From Siphonodentalium dalli (Eukaryota > Mollusca > Scaphopoda > Gadilida > Siphonodentaliidae), in NCBI GenBank assembly GCA_032622095.1, contig CP136066.1:96803319-96867318 (forward strand): a DNA stretch of 64,000 nucleotides. Direction: 5' to 3'. This document shows, piece after piece, positions 1 to 11,555 of this stretch (within the stretch, counting starts at the first letter, position 1; each line of letters opens with the position of its first letter). Below the pieces are notes generated by a model. It saw only the letters and a list, made by a program, of their open reading frames with translations, was not told the DNA's origin and made no database searches. The position numbers were made by a program, and so were the translations under genes.

Positions 1-360
1 CATACCAGGGTATTGCTTCAATAGAAGTTACACATATGTAACATATATATATACTGGTACATTTATATATGTACCATTATCTAATGTGCAAGTTGGTTAG
101 ACTAGAAGAAGAGAATTTTATCACTTCACCTGAAAGGAAAGTGCATGCATGTTTCAGACTGATTGTGTGATGGTAGCTTAATAAAATAGTTCAGATATTA
201 GAGGCTAGTAGATCAAGATTGAACGTAATACTGAAGAAAATACCAAACTATTACGTTCAATTTGAACGAAGATGCTAGATGCAATACCATACCAAGGTAT
301 GTCAATTCACTGAAAGCTAGCTTTTTGGACACATGCAGAAGAATGAGCATGTGAAGTTAC
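1..360 (-). other. Intron of the left-edge gene (partial)
   Basis: On the minus strand this follows the splice donor at 360/359 (CAG|GTAACT), so it is the start of an intron running off the left edge. I see no further exon here. Confidence 0.6.
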
Positions 361-895
361 CTGATTTGGGAGCTATATCAGAAACTTCTTCTTTTGGTTC
401 TGTGGAGTCGACAGGTTCCGTTTTGATAGGTGGCTCATATTTGACAGTTGGCTCTTTTTTCACAAATGTCTCTGCTTTAACAGAGGGCTCTGGGGGAGAA
501 AACATGGGTTCATTAGCAGTTGCCTCAGGCTCAGATGTTGAAGACACGGGTGCAGAGTCTACATCAAATGGGCCAAAGTTCGGATTAGCGCTTGTTACTG
601 GGGGAGGAGAAAAATCGAGCAAGGCCTCGTCAACTGTTGGTTCCCCATCTAGGTTAGAATCAAATTTGGACATCAAATCATCATATGCTGAATGGGCACC
701 ACCAACAAGATCGGAAGTCTCAGTACCAGATTTGTGTTCCGCTTCGGAGCTCTCTTCCGCAAATGAGGTTGACGTTATTTCCTTATCTTGATGCTGGCCT
801 TCGTGTTCTTCCGGTCTTTCAACCTTTTCGAAATCGTTGAAATTATTGGTCTCCATATTCAAACTTCCTAGGAGATCCTGCGTGGAATCAGTCAT
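361..895 (-). CDS. First coding exon of an acidic Ser/Pro/Glu-rich protein (partial gene)
   Basis: ATG at 895 opens a 178-codon frame (plus 1 nt) ending at a strong donor, CAG|GTAACT, so the intron is phase 1. The frame reads 14 codons further to a stop inside the intron, so the open reading frame overshoots the exon. The peptide is acidic, low-complexity and probably disordered. Near its C-terminal side it carries four Lys-x-Glu motifs of SUMO-consensus type (VKAE, VKKE, VKYE, IKTE) within about 25 residues. I see no signal peptide or membrane segment. The N-terminus and a downstream phase-1 intron recall reticulon-type proteins, whose conserved membrane domain lies in later exons, but the match is only by style. 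Other disordered adaptor or nuclear proteins fit equally well. Sure of the exon, unsure of the family. Confidence 0.7.
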
Positions 896-1030
896 TTGTA
901 AATTGACGTGAATGTGGAATCAACAAGTGTAATATATCCCAAATAGCGATGACAACCTCTCGTTGCATTCACCGCAATGGCCGACTGTCTAAGACTTCGT
1001 TTATGCGCATGCGCGCTAAAGGTGCACGTT
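896..1030 (-). promoter_or_regulatory. Probable promoter of the left-edge gene with an NRF1-type palindrome
   Basis: TGCGCATGCGC at 1004-1014 matches the NRF1 core-promoter palindrome and lies about 110 bp upstream of the minus-strand ATG at 895. A CCAAT motif sits further upstream, near 1154. Such CpG-containing sites are rare in this AT-rich window, which supports a promoter. The transcription start cannot be placed. Confidence 0.45.
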
Positions 1031-1074
1031 ATGTCGATTGTGTATGAAACCCCGATCGATCATGCAATCACGGT

Positions 1075-1165
1075 CTATTACCTATGGAACGCCGGTCCGG
1101 CCATTTCAGTTGTCAGTGTAGTTGGACGTATTGCAGTTGGCAGTTGGGTGGCAGCCAATCGGACG
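1075..1165 (+). repeat. Dispersed repeat R1, copy near the left-edge gene
   Basis: About 90 bp match, in inverted orientation, 37228-37318. Both contain GCCGGTCCGGCCATTTCAG and a GGCAGCCAATCGGA box. In both places the repeat lies in a promoter-like region. Confidence 0.6.
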
Positions 1166-1252
1166 GCACTTCCCGTGGGCCGGCGAAAGATGGTAGTATG
1201 TCCGCAGACCAGAGTTACCCGCAAATTTAGGCATCCGCGGTCGCAATTTATC

Positions 1253-2441
1253 TGATCTTCGATTTTGAAGATCCCCCGATTCCTACCGAAAGATATTCGG
1301 CATTACTCGGTTTGACGTCTGGGTGTATTCTGCACATACTCCGAACAGATCCCCAATTTGTAACACCCGAGCTACGGGACATAACTCTAATCCATACATG
1401 CCAAGTTTCATAAATGTATTTTGCCGTATTGAAGGAACAAACACCACCGTCAAGTCGAAGCGTGAAATGTGTACCTATTCAACCCGATAAAACTCCTCTC
1501 AATTACTATTTCAATGGCTTCGGGGGTAAAAAATATTTGATTCGAGTCGAGGAAGTCACCCATCAAAGCTCAGATTTGTTAGATATCGATTTTAGAAATC
1601 TATTATTTTTCATTATCGGGAATTCTTTCTGGCCCAGAAGATAGTAAAAAATTCGTTATTATTACCCACTTGATTATAGAGTTATCCATCCTTGTCTGTT
1701 TGAATAGAATTTTGGCGTAAAATCTCGAGCATGTTACCAAATTGACGGCAGTTATAAGTACTCATCTCGAGAACATAAGAATTTTCAAAAATCAATATCT
1801 AATGACTCTGAGCTTTGTTTGATGGGTTCCTCGACTCGAATCAAATATTTTTTACCCCCAAAGCCAAAGAAATAGTAATATAGGACCCTCTGATCGGATT
1901 GTTGTTGTTGGAATCTGTTGAGATGGGGACCCTCTTTACGGGTTGAGTACCTTTAAGCACTGTATAAATATGTAGTGATTGATAGTGCAGTGAACACGAG
2001 TATAGCATGTTGGAATTGGTGTTTTCAATAGTAACAATTTTTTTATTTACTTTGTGCGCTTATTTTTTTTTTTTTAAAGTCTTTTTCGTAACGTCTGGTG
2101 GCGTTCTACAGCACCGTAACTGACTGTTCTGTGTCTGTTCAAACTTCAAAGTCAAACTCTAGACGTATATAAATATCGTCTGCATGATTAAAAAACAATT
2201 TTCATTCATGATTAATTGACATTCAATAATTAACTAATTGTTAATTCGTCTTTATTATATATACGGTATAATCGCAGAGTACACAAATAAATGTAAATTA
2301 TAACATCAAATAAAATACACAACTGAAGTCAACATCAACAAAAACAACAGCGAAGTATACTCAGATCTCCGATGTTGAAGATCCCCCGGAGATACCCGAA
2401 TCGGCTCGGCAATATTCGGGGGATCTTCAAAATCGAAGATC
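1253..2441. repeat. Inverted pair of short palindromic repeats
   Basis: GATCTTCGATTTTGAAGATC at 1253-1272 recurs inverted at 2422-2441, each followed inward by CCCCCGA. Each copy is itself a hairpin. They could be the ends of a degenerate 1.2-kb element, or two independent copies of a palindromic repeat. Confidence 0.4.
1470..1952 (-). mobile_element. TTAA-type palindromic MITE (family A, copy 1)
   Basis: The right end reads GAGTACCT followed by TTAA (1953-1956), and the left end near 1470 is degenerate. The arms are mutually inverted over roughly 150 bp (TTTGATTCGAGTCGAGGA near 1537 and its complement near 1831). The same arms occur at 16244-16715, 19954-20715 and 51126-51395. TTAA flanks are typical of piggyBac and Kolobok families. 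No transposase is present. This copy and copy 2 share an extra internal duplication of the terminal motif. Confidence 0.7.
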
Positions 2442-2513
2442 CGCGGTCTACTCGATCAGAATCTGCACAATCTCCTGTCCAATAACAACAACAACAACTG
2501 GGAAGGGTTATTC
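1957..2513. other. No gene seen
   Basis: Contains a T-rich run near 2060-2075, AT-rich sequence and the right copy of the short palindrome at 2422-2441. No exon supported. Confidence 0.5.
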
Positions 2514-3234
2514 GTCAGGGAACTGGCGACCACATCTTTCAGTGACGTCATTTTGGCGCGCTATGACAATGTACGCACAAGATTTCACGTCATGGGTTTG
2601 CTTGACAGTTACGTGAAAATTAACGTCACTGAGCGTTCTGAGATTGAGCGTCCTTGGCAACAGGTGCTTAATGCTCTTGAATTATTTGCGCGTCTTGTCT
2701 AATGTCAAAAGGTATTGACGCAACCGAATTATGTCAATTTGATATACTTTTATCTTCACAATGACTATGTTACGGTAGTTGTTTTACAAATACAAGGACA
2801 ACTAAATTAATTTACTAATTAGTAAAATGCTCGATTTAAATATTACCGTAACGTACCACTTGGCACTACGGCAATTCAAATTTCAATACATTAGCGGCTG
2901 TTTTTCTCGACAATCAATATAAATATTTATTACGATTTTACAAGTACATCTACAACTTAGTAGTTAGTACAAGTTACAATACTGCATGATAGGTCTACAG
3001 TGTATATCATATGCCTACTGAATCGTACTGATAATAAACGTATGGCGAGTTCAACTGGGTTGAATGCATGTTAATGTTTGAAGATTTAAATTCAAGCGTT
3101 CCCAGGGCCATTGTGATGTAGAAATAATACCTGGAAAATGTGTATCTTTTGTATACTATTTCAAAGTTTGCATTCATCTGTGATTGTGATCTTTAGGAGT
3201 GACAGGACATATTTTGTCCATTTAAATTAACAGT

Positions 3235-3600
3235 ATGCTTAAGTGTAAATGAATTACGCTTAAGTGTGATTCGCTTACGCTTAAGCATAATTTAGATATT
3301 GATTTACACTTACTCGTAATAGAATTTTGACTCTATTACTCTTTCAAAACATAATTCAATTATGCTTAAGCTGTATTATCATTTATGCTGAAGCATAATT
3401 TACTTATGATTATGTGTAAATGAATTAAGCTTAAGCGTAACAGAGTCATAATTATATTACGCTTAACAATAACATAAATCTGTATCTATTCTAGATTATG
3501 ATTAAGCGAAATTCATATACACTCTCATAACACTTCCCTCAAGGCTCAAGATGAAATGGATGTGGAAATGATTTATGCTTAAGCATAATTAGCTATTCCG
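3235..3600. repeat. Cluster of CTTAAG-centred near-palindromes
   Basis: About ten motifs of the form TTAYGCTTAAGCRTAA appear, separated by AT-rich spacers. They are related to clusters at 53935-54080, 55128-55260, 55375-55430, 55690-55800 and 56655-56770. The nearby text 'cttccctcaaggctcaagatgaaat' style flank also resembles the one at 55806. Confidence 0.6.
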
Positions 3601-3684
3601 GTAATTAGGAGGGTTAAAAAAGTAGAGGCGCTTGGAAATTAATTTTAAATGTTTTTTATTATTTTGTGTTTAAAGTTTAAACAT

Positions 3685-3685
<1 letters not shown>

Positions 3686-3754
<69 letters not shown>
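3686..3754. repeat. (AT)n microsatellite
   Basis: An uninterrupted AT dinucleotide tract of about 69 bp. Confidence 0.95.
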
Positions 3755-3757
<3 letters not shown>

Positions 3758-4849
3758 ATTAATCATGGAATTTAATGGGATACAATTATTCTCAATATAA
3801 GAATATAATATTAGCCAAAACATAAATGGTAGGATTGGTAGCCTACATTGTGGCTAATTTGTGGTATAGGTATTGAAAAAAATATTGAAGGCTATTTAGT
3901 TTGTATTAACTTTGTAATCCATTTATTACTTTCCATATGGCCTGGACATTATGGAATATATAAAGCCCAAACTGGGAATTTTTTTTACAGATACAATGTA
4001 TGTTCCTTTTAAGTTTTACCTGAAAGCTTTAATATAGTGCAGACCGGGTGGACTCTGGTCATGCTTACCACATGCAGACTGCAGAGTCACAATCAGACAT
4101 TGTCAGATAAGTTATTTACTATAACTTGTATATGGTAATCAGTAATAATAGTCAACCAGTTAGTGGCAGTTGCAAGTTACTACTATTAAGAGAAAATAAT
4201 TTGGCCAAGTTTTGACAGAAACTTGTACACTGTCACTTCCAATATGAGTTCCATATATTTGGTCCTGATGTGATGTTAGGGCACATCTTGCAGGTGAGGC
4301 TGGTGAAACAAATTAAAACATAATACACAGTCAATTGAGTATCATAATTCATACAGGGTGGATGTTTTGCTGAACATTAATGGACATTATCTCGAGACTC
4401 AAGAGCAAATGATTGACCTAATTTGACATTTGACCAAGAAATTCTAGTTAAAAAGTACTTTGTATGGAAATAAATTCCATTGGAATCAGTTGTTGAATTT
4501 TATTTATGAACAGAACCTGATGTGAAATGATACAATGAGGGTTACGAGCGATTTCACCCTTTCAAAATACAAACCCTTAATAGCACCATGCATACACGAT
4601 AGCATGGCATCAGTAGCTAGCTCGAAGACGAGTATGACTCATCACAAAATAGCACTTCAACCAGGCTCTGCTCATATTGATATTAAATTCAATTTGTGAT
4701 TCCAATTTCCAAAACAATTTGCTATGAATGTGACCCTACTCCCGGCAACCCTATGGACTATTGTCACCTTAATTTACTACTAAAATATTACTAAATTAGT
4801 TAATTACTAATTAATATAATAATATTAATTTATTAGTATATTACTATGA

Positions 4850-4950
4850 TAGATCATGCCATGAATCTCTACTCTCTGGCAAACACTAGTAACAGTAACA
4901 CTCAGAGGCAGAGTAGTCTAGTAGAGATTCATGGCAATTGGCATGATCTA
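4850..4950. mobile_element. Palindromic MITE family C, copy 1
   Basis: Ends are TAGATCATGCCATGAATC and its complement GATTCATGGCA...TGATCTA. Terminal TA on both sides fits a Tc1/mariner-type duplication. The right arm carries a 7-bp insertion. Further copies are at 34646-34725 (complete) and as half copies at 17778-17799 and 52348-52369. Confidence 0.65.
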
Positions 4951-5284
4951 TACTGTCACAACTGTGATACATCATACAATACTACTACTAGTATTTATTG
5001 ATGGTAGTCATCTATTATTTTATTATAATAATAATATATATATTTTTTTTTTCTCCATAATTTAATAGTTCAGTAATTAACTGACTGTCAACCCGAAGCT
5101 GTCAAATCCGTGATGTCAAAATACTCAAATTGTCATTTAAATTTTAATTTGTTGTTGTTGTTCTTCTAACTGCTTGGACTGTAAAGTCATTCCAGTATAA
5201 ATGGTCTCGTTGTACTCTCTTCTCGTGTACTTTCTCGTGTGTGCTTAACTCTATGTGCTGTGATACACTTGTAAATTTAAAATA

Positions 5285-5640
5285 CTCTTGTGCGCATGCG
5301 TTAGGCGTAACATTGTTAATTATTTAGTTTGCCACAACTGTACTATCAGTTCCATCAAAACGTTTGGAAGATATAATGTATGATTGGAAAGCCTCTAACA
5401 TCTGTTTTCTCTGTACTATATTAATATTAAAATTAAACACAAAATATTACGAATTTAAGACATGTCATAAAACTACATACCATCATGATTCATGGAACTA
5501 TTCGGCTTTTAAATAACTACTTTTACCGATTACTTAGAATGTTAATCACATCAATGTTTACGTTGTCAGTGTCAAAAGGCTGAAACGAACACAGAAATCA
5601 CACCAGAAAGATGGCGGCCAAATTACACTTACAGTAACTT
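5285..5640 (+). promoter_or_regulatory. Promoter-like NRF1 and YY1 motifs inside the 3.46-kb element
   Basis: TGCGCATGCG at 5291-5300 is NRF1-like. AAGATGGCGGC at 5608-5618 is a strong YY1-type motif, which commonly overlaps the start codon of a first exon. The ATG reads MAAKLHLQ then stop, with a possible weak donor (ACA|GTAACT) before it. I could not find a following exon. Confidence 0.3.
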
Positions 5641-5984
5641 ACACTTACAGTTTCCTTTTTCTATGTTCCCTGTCTGTTTAGTTTTAATACTTCTAAATAT
5701 TCCGTCAAAATGATGAATAAAACTCTATTTGGTTGCACAAATGTCTTTTCTAATCCCACAACCTAAGACCAAGCAAGTAGTATATAATTGTTTGATTCAA
5801 AACTGTCATCAAAACCGTGAACAACTTCAAATCAATTATCAACCGTTGACCCTGTTCACGTACACAGTCTTTGAATTTACCGCTCATCCTATTGTTGTCA
5901 TTCACAAACTAAAAATAACGCACCCCGTTTTCCATGACGTCACTTTTGCCTGGTCGCCAGATCCCTGACTAATAGTACGTCCCC

Positions 5985-6243
5985 CTAGATTAGATTAGAT
6001 TAGATTAGATTAGATTTTATTTTGACAGTTCAGGTTATACATGTGTACATGAATACATATTATGGATATGTTTACAAGTTGAATCAATATAATACACAAC
6101 AGTATATACATATTATAATTATAATAGTATATATTAAATACAAATATGTTATATGTTGGGGTCTGATGAGACAGTTAGAGTTCAGACTGTGTAAACAATT
6201 GATATATACCCTAAGAGGATTTATCAATTTTCTCAAGAACTAA
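5985..6243 (-). repeat. Probable non-LTR retrotransposon 3' end with (TTAGA)n tail
   Basis: A 30-bp (GATTA)n run at 5986-6016 is followed on the right by ATTTTATTTTGACAG. Read on the minus strand, this is a 3' UTR ending in (AATCT)n, as CR1/L2-type LINEs and their SINEs do. No RT sequence is seen. Confidence 0.4.
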
Positions 6244-7510
6244 ATCATTTTATTTTATAGAGGTTGTCGTCAGAATATAAGGTAAATTATGTGGCAGAAA
6301 TCTGTATAAAAATAGAAATACTCATGTGACCTGAGACCATCAGGGATAACGCAAAAAGTTCTCTAAACGAGAACTTAATTCCATTGCGGTCCCTGGTGGC
6401 TTTCGGCACATGGGCAGTGAGTGAAGTTCGAAACTTCGGAGCACAATGTATAAAAGTATTTAAATTATATAAATTAAATAAAAGCCATTTCAGAAACGAG
6501 ACTTATATGGAGAGGGAAAAGCTAATAAAATAAGTCAATACGCAAGTAATGTAACTTCAACAGCCCTTCGCCACCTGCATACACGCACCACTGCCATGTA
6601 TGGCCGGCTTTGGACTGGTCTGTCCATGACCGAAAGATGGAAACCCGAAATACAGGCAGCAGTAACGATATATGCAACTGGCCAAATACTGTCATCGTAC
6701 ATTACAATATAAATTGAACTGCTGTATTGAGGAAATTCTAGTTAAAAGATGATAAAATAGATTGTGTCTAGTAAAAGGCAAATGGATTTTCTTCTCTTTT
6801 CATCAATTTCTCTAGTAGGTGTAGTCCGTAAACCTGACTTTTATTATCAGAGCATAGCTCTATAAAAGTCAGGACTGTATATCACTGAAAGCAGTACTCC
6901 GTCACCAATATTTGGTATGGACATTTACTCGACTTTTCACAAGCGATAACACACACTAAAAAATATTATTTAACAACCAAAACTCCCACATACTTGTAGA
7001 TCAGAGCTTCTAGTACATTTCTAGTGTGTTGTCAATGCATGTTTAAGATGTTAGTCGTGTCATTCTTCGCATAAAGCGAGAGCATATTTCTACCGCCTCG
7101 AACTTTCAGCCATTTTGTATTTGCAAAAATCCGTCAAAACAGTGAATTAGGAATCGGAAACGGAACGAACATAATTGGATTCCGGCTATAACATGTTCTT
7201 GTTTGTTTCGAGTTTATTTTCGATTCAAATATTTATAAACATGAGAAATAAACTTAATGATTATATATGTATATATGCATGTAACCATTTCATAATCACC
7301 ATCGTCATCATCCGGCATCAACATATTATTATTAAAATCATCATCGCCATGATATCATCATAATATATCATCAAATCAATTTTTTTCAAGGGCGTGGCTA
7401 AAGTGCCTTATTAAGTGTCCAAATTATTATTCCAACCTCTTTCCATCCTAATTGAGTGAGAATTTTCCAAATTGACACCTTAACTTACCAACTGTCGTCA
7501 AATTGTAATA
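6244..7510. other. No gene seen
   Basis: Holds small hairpins (AGTTCTC/GAGAACT near 6358-6377; CCTGACTTTTAT/ATAAAAGTCAGG at 6834-6876) and an ATC/ATT-rich tract near 7290-7370. No exon or repeat boundary could be supported. Confidence 0.5.
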
Positions 7511-7513
7511 TAA

Positions 7514-8160
7514 GGTGACACTCCACAGTTTCGAATGATCAGTAGGGGTGATTTTATAGATATAAAGTGCTAGTGGTTTCTGGCACCATTCATGTGGTAT
7601 GTATATTGAGACAAGGTGGGATATGAATTTGTGTAATTTTAGAAGGTGTTCTAGACTGATGAAAAAATTAAGTGCAAGTGACCTTGACCCCACCCATAGA
7701 CAGCAGTAGCGTTTTCTGCGAAACAGTGGCTCTAGATACTGGGTCAATTTTTTAGCACTCAAAATTTGTCATCTGCGTTAAAAATTGATTTTCTGGAAAA
7801 TTCAACGGCGAAAGTTTGAAATTTTTTCACATTGATGTTGGAAGCCAGAGGCCTTTAAACCAATAAAGGTGACCATGCTTGAACAAATCTGGTATTCGTG
7901 CCTCTTGGGTATGAAAATGCAATATTTTGGTAATTTTTTGAATAAAAATCACATATTCGATCAAAATATCAAGGGCCATAACTCTTGATAGCCCATATAT
8001 TATGGAAATTATGTATCAAATTCTGAATGCCTATTCTGTACTAATTTCAGGCATATATATATTGTCTATATGGTTTGGGATCATAATCCAGATAAATTTC
8101 AATGAATCTATGGGCCCCCTATTTCTGGGCCCATACCTGTTGAAACTGTGGAGTGTCACC
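7514..8160. mobile_element. TAA-flanked TIR element (647 bp, Harbinger-like signature)
   Basis: TIR GGTGACACTCCACAGTTTC at 7514-7532 and its exact complement at 8142-8160. TAA lies immediately outside on each side (7511-7513 and 8161-8163). The trinucleotide TWA duplication fits PIF/Harbinger-type transposition. No transposase is present, so it is non-autonomous. A 651-bp element at 57793-58443 has a related TIR. Confidence 0.7.
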
Positions 8161-8239
8161 TAAGGTAGCCATACGGTCACTTATCGCCGTAGGTAATCGG
8201 CTTTAACTAATTGACGACTCTAAGACTATAATATTCAGA

Positions 8240-9341
8240 TAGTGATGGGCGGTTAACCGAGAAAACAACTCAGTTTCGATTTTTAACAATAAACCGAAAA
8301 CCGACCCACGCGACTCTGCTCAAACCGATATTACGTTTTTTTTATATGTTTATTTTTCACTTAAATCAACTTATTATACCTCCCCAGGTACTTATTAGTT
8401 GATATTGTTATCAAATTATCGGCGTCACTGATCAATATTATATCGGAATGTGTCCATTTCATCTCAGATATGTGCATGTTGTTATAATATCGTATAGGCG
8501 ACTGTTTTTGTTCTTTTTCAAAACATATGGCCGAACAAAATAACGAACATGGTTCAACAAAAAGCCCTGTTTGGAGTTATTTTACGCGTCTAACTGGAGA
8601 CGACTGCAAAAAAATGTCGCTGCTTAATATGTCATAAAAACGTCGCTTAAACCAGAGTCCGGCTAACTATATGAATGCCGAACGTACACAAGTCCAAATA
8701 AGGCGATAATCGCCAACCAAAAAAATGGAAGCGTCTGCTAACTCGAAAACTTAAGTAAATACTAAATGGTATGAACACTTTGGTCGTCTGGACATTCCGA
8801 TGTGACGTAATCTGGTAGAAGTTTGCAGCCATTGTGCAGCTTGTAAAATATGTCGCAACATCACACATATCAAAGCGATCACACCGCAGTCATTGAATGT
8901 GGGTCAAGCATACACGTGTCAATAATTGTTACACAGTCAGGTCAAGGACGCCCAGTGTTTGTGAATTTGCTGCTGTTTGTGGTTGAATTCTCAGACACTA
9001 ATCAATGCATATAATATGATAAATATGTTTTAAACATGTCAGAAAGGGATAAACAGTGAAGATGGGGGTGTTTATTTTTTAAAATACCGAATTGTATCAT
9101 CTTATCGCGTTGGATTCAGTTTGCGTCGGCATTTTGTCCCGTTGTTTACCTGTGATCGCATTTCCTTCCTAAAAAATTGAACGTTATTGGGACATTATTG
9201 ACTCTAATTGCGGTTACTTTGAAAGTATATTCATTTCAGTATAATTTCACTATCTAGTAAAAAAAAACGAACCGAAACCGATGTTTTTTTCTCCCAGAAA
9301 AACCGAAACCGAAAATAAAAAATCAAAACCGCCCATCTCTA
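8240..9341 (+). mobile_element. Degenerate hAT-type element (1.1 kb)
   Basis: Ends TAGTGATGGGCGGTT (8240) and AACCGCCCATCTCTA (9341) are inverted. Both lead into runs of ACCGAAAACCGA-type sequence. Short TIRs of this form are usual in hAT transposons. The interior keeps a broken BED-finger start. No 8-bp duplication is recognisable. Confidence 0.6.
8527..8650 (+). pseudogene. BED zinc-finger fragment of a hAT transposase
   Basis: ATG at 8527 gives a peptide with VWSYFTR followed by Asp/Lys-rich residues, then KCRCLICHKNVA in the next frame. Together they match the start of a BED finger (aromatic pair, then C-x2-C and H). The frame break falls in a run of seven A's, where one base too many or too few would explain it. 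A stop follows directly, so only the DNA-binding end survives. Confidence 0.55.
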
Positions 9342-9474
9342 CTCGGTTTCGACTCCATATTGTCGCTAATGCTTTGTCAACGTTATTGGCACGTAAATCT
9401 TATGTAAGCATAGCGATGGCGACGTGGTCGGAACTTGGGCGTTTGATACCGAGACCACTATTTGAATATTAATG

Positions 9475-9720
9475 TGTGTTCCAGAACGAAAAAGTTGAAG
9501 AAAATTGACAAATTTGTGAATTTAAAAACAGTTCAAACGTTAGTGTATTCCATGCCTCAGCCCGGACATATATACCAAATTTCAAACATATAACACCCCG
9601 TTTACACATTTTATTGGAGCCGGGCACGGCCTTGGCTTACACTTTATATTGTGTCCCCGCACATATCGCCACGCCCTTGGTCATTGTTTCTTTGAAATCA
9701 AACTCCATTGTTTATTAAAA
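9475..9720 (+). repeat. Dispersed repeat R2, copy 1
   Basis: About 200 bp match 13960-14275 in inverted orientation, including AACACCCCGTTTACAC, TCCGGGTTGGGACATGG-type and ACAAATTTGTGAATTTAAA blocks. It is probably a MITE with unidentified ends. Confidence 0.55.
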
Positions 9721-10259
9721 CTTGAAATTCAAAAAATAGTTGTTGCTGTTGCTTTCACTCGGTCGATCGTTCCCGTAATTATCTGATCTCCTTTCCGGTT
9801 ATGTAGTTGTAAGTTCGTTCCGCCTGTTCCGTTCCGTCAATTTACTACAGATCAAGTTTTAAATGTTGACAAATTAACGGTCTCGGATTTATCTCAAAGT
9901 TCGGATTATATTTCGAGAGTCAGGTATTGTACACAATGCCTTCGTAATCTGCCATTATCACTTGATCTTACAACATAATGGTAGCAGATAAAACCATCTA
10001 GTTATATGTGAATTTGGTGATTGAAATGAGGCGGGGTAGTGTCTAATTTTTTCCCGAAATAGTTTTTCGGCAAGCAGTCTACCATGTATTTTTAAAACAA
10101 CTACAAATGTCACATTTTTTATTTTTTTCGTCGGGTAGCTTGTTGATACTCACTCAGAACAGATTAGTCTTCAACATAATTTATATACAATGTTTGTATT
10201 TTCATGTTATAAGTGGGAAAAAAATTCATAATAATGGAAAAGCACTTGGAGGTCGTGAA
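9721..10259. other. No gene seen
   Basis: AT-rich sequence with no exon-like coding and no recognisable repeat end. Confidence 0.5.
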
Positions 10260-10797
10260 TAAAGCTACGGAGGCCCAACTATTCGAGAGCGTCTAGCTCT
10301 GTTTGAATAGTTGGGTCCACCAACTATAGTAGGTGTTGTTTAATGCAAAATTTCCAGTGTTTGAGATCAAAAGGGTCACGAGTATGGTATACTTTATCAA
10401 GACCATTCCATAGTTTCGCTCCTGTAAAATAGAAACTGTGGATGCCCTTGGATTTTACAGAGGGTAATGAGTATTTCAGGGTCCCTGATCGAGTTACATA
10501 TGTACAATGAGTACTAGCTAATATAAAATTATTGTCTAGATATGCTGGAGCTTTCTTTTCCGAGATTTTTAGTACCATCAGTATTTTTCTGAAGTCTACC
10601 CTATCACTCACTGGAAGCCATTTAACATGTTTAAATTCATTATAACCAATATGAGTCATGCGATCTAGTTTCATGATAAATCTGACAAGTCTGTTTTGAG
10701 ATGCTTGAAGACGCTTTTTTGTTTTTACTGTCAGACTAGAGAACCAGAAACCACTTGAGTAGTCAAAATGACATTGAATAAGAGCATTAATTGACTA
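10260..10797 (-). mobile_element. 5'-truncated LINE (CR1/L2/Jockey-type) 3' fragment
   Basis: Holds the C-terminal part of a non-LTR reverse transcriptase ORF on the minus strand, followed by its 3' UTR. The UTR contains a stem-loop (CCAACTATTC / GAATAGTTGG at 10277-10318). Truncation near 10797 meets GACTAATAGTACGTCCC, a sequence also present at 5966-5982. Confidence 0.7.
10324..10797 (-). pseudogene. Reverse transcriptase C-terminal domain (LINE ORF2 end)
   Basis: The frame is open from the truncation point to a stop at 10324. It shows the usual order of the RT tail: an FDYSSGFWF-like block, LQASQNRLVRFI, WLPVSDRVDFR, APAYLDNNF, a TRSGTLKY-type block, SFYFTGAKLWNGL and a final Phe-rich helix. 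The catalytic FADD part is missing. It is a 5'-truncated insertion, not a functional gene. Confidence 0.75.
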
Positions 10798-11202
10798 ATA
10801 GTACGTCCCAACAACAACTGTCCAATAAAATTGCGCGGTTCAACTCTAATGTGCTTTCGGCAGCTTGACAACAAATGTCAGCTTCCCGTAACCTTATTTG
10901 ATATCATTATGGGTTTGAGGTGAGAATAATTCTACTTTGTTAATTTTATATGAGTTTAAACTCTTATGTTTCCTATTTTCGTTATAATCGCTCATCACGT
11001 AAGTTTAGTGAGGCATACTTTGAGCGCATGCGCGTAAGTCGCATGGGTCTTTTCTATCGAGCAATATGGTTATGGTTTATTGGAAATTCCGCCGTTTATT
11101 TAACAGCGCACCCCCATATATATGGGGTAAAATACATGTAAAAGACTGTCTAATAAAAACAAAGCAATGACAGTTCACATGTAGTTCCTAACACTTAGTT
11201 AG
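10798..11202. other. No gene seen; isolated NRF1-like palindrome
   Basis: GCGCATGCGCG at 11024-11034 is NRF1-like. The rest is AT-rich with no exon I can support. Confidence 0.4.
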
Positions 11203-11460
11203 TTAGTAACAGGTTTTTTTGGAACACAGCTGGTACAACAGCGCAGAAGGTGAGGCCGAAAGTTCCGAAACAATTTGAGTTGAGTCCAGGATGTTATTGG
11301 AGAGCCTGGAACTGCCCTGAATGTCAAGTCCATCCACCGATCCCTCCAGAGAACATATCACATCGCCCGAACTCTGTATAACAATTATTTTAATCCGCTT
11401 CAAATCATCAGTTTCTTCAATCATCATTTCAACATTTATAAGACAATTGGCCAATACAAG
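11203..11460 (-). CDS. Possible coding exon of unknown protein
   Basis: An open minus-strand frame ends in a stop near 11205. It contains a Ser/Leu-rich, acidic stretch preceded by an acceptor-like TTGTTATACAG near 11378. I do not recognise the peptide. It could be an orphan exon or chance. Confidence 0.2.
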   Translation of the reverse strand, partial: LVLANCLINVEMMIEETDDLKRIKIIVIQSSGDVICSLEGSVDGLDIQGSSRLSNNILDSTQIVSELSASPSALLYQLCSKKTCY

Positions 11461-11555
11461 CGAAAGCTTATATTAAGCACGAAGATCACAAGTAAAAATT
11501 ACATTTAAACACTGCACGTGTTCTGTTGAGTGTTGTACGTCTATTCCCTCAAATG

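Larger units (their letters stand above)
2514..5969. mobile_element. 3.46-kb element with about 43-bp imperfect terminal inverted repeats
   Basis: The left end starts GTCAGGGAACTGGCGACCA, and the reverse complement of the right end starts GTCAGGGATCTGGCGACCA. Both continue to a shared GTGACGTCAT about 30 bp in. The interior holds an AflII-palindrome cluster, an AT microsatellite and a palindromic MITE, but no transposase I can recognise. The target duplication is not clear. It is probably a non-autonomous or decayed DNA transposon. Spurious pairing of two shorter repeats is the alternative. Confidence 0.55.

Noticed and set aside
1-895. Naming the left-edge gene reticulon
   Set aside because: Only the style of the N-terminus and intron phase agree. 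The diagnostic membrane domain is outside the window.
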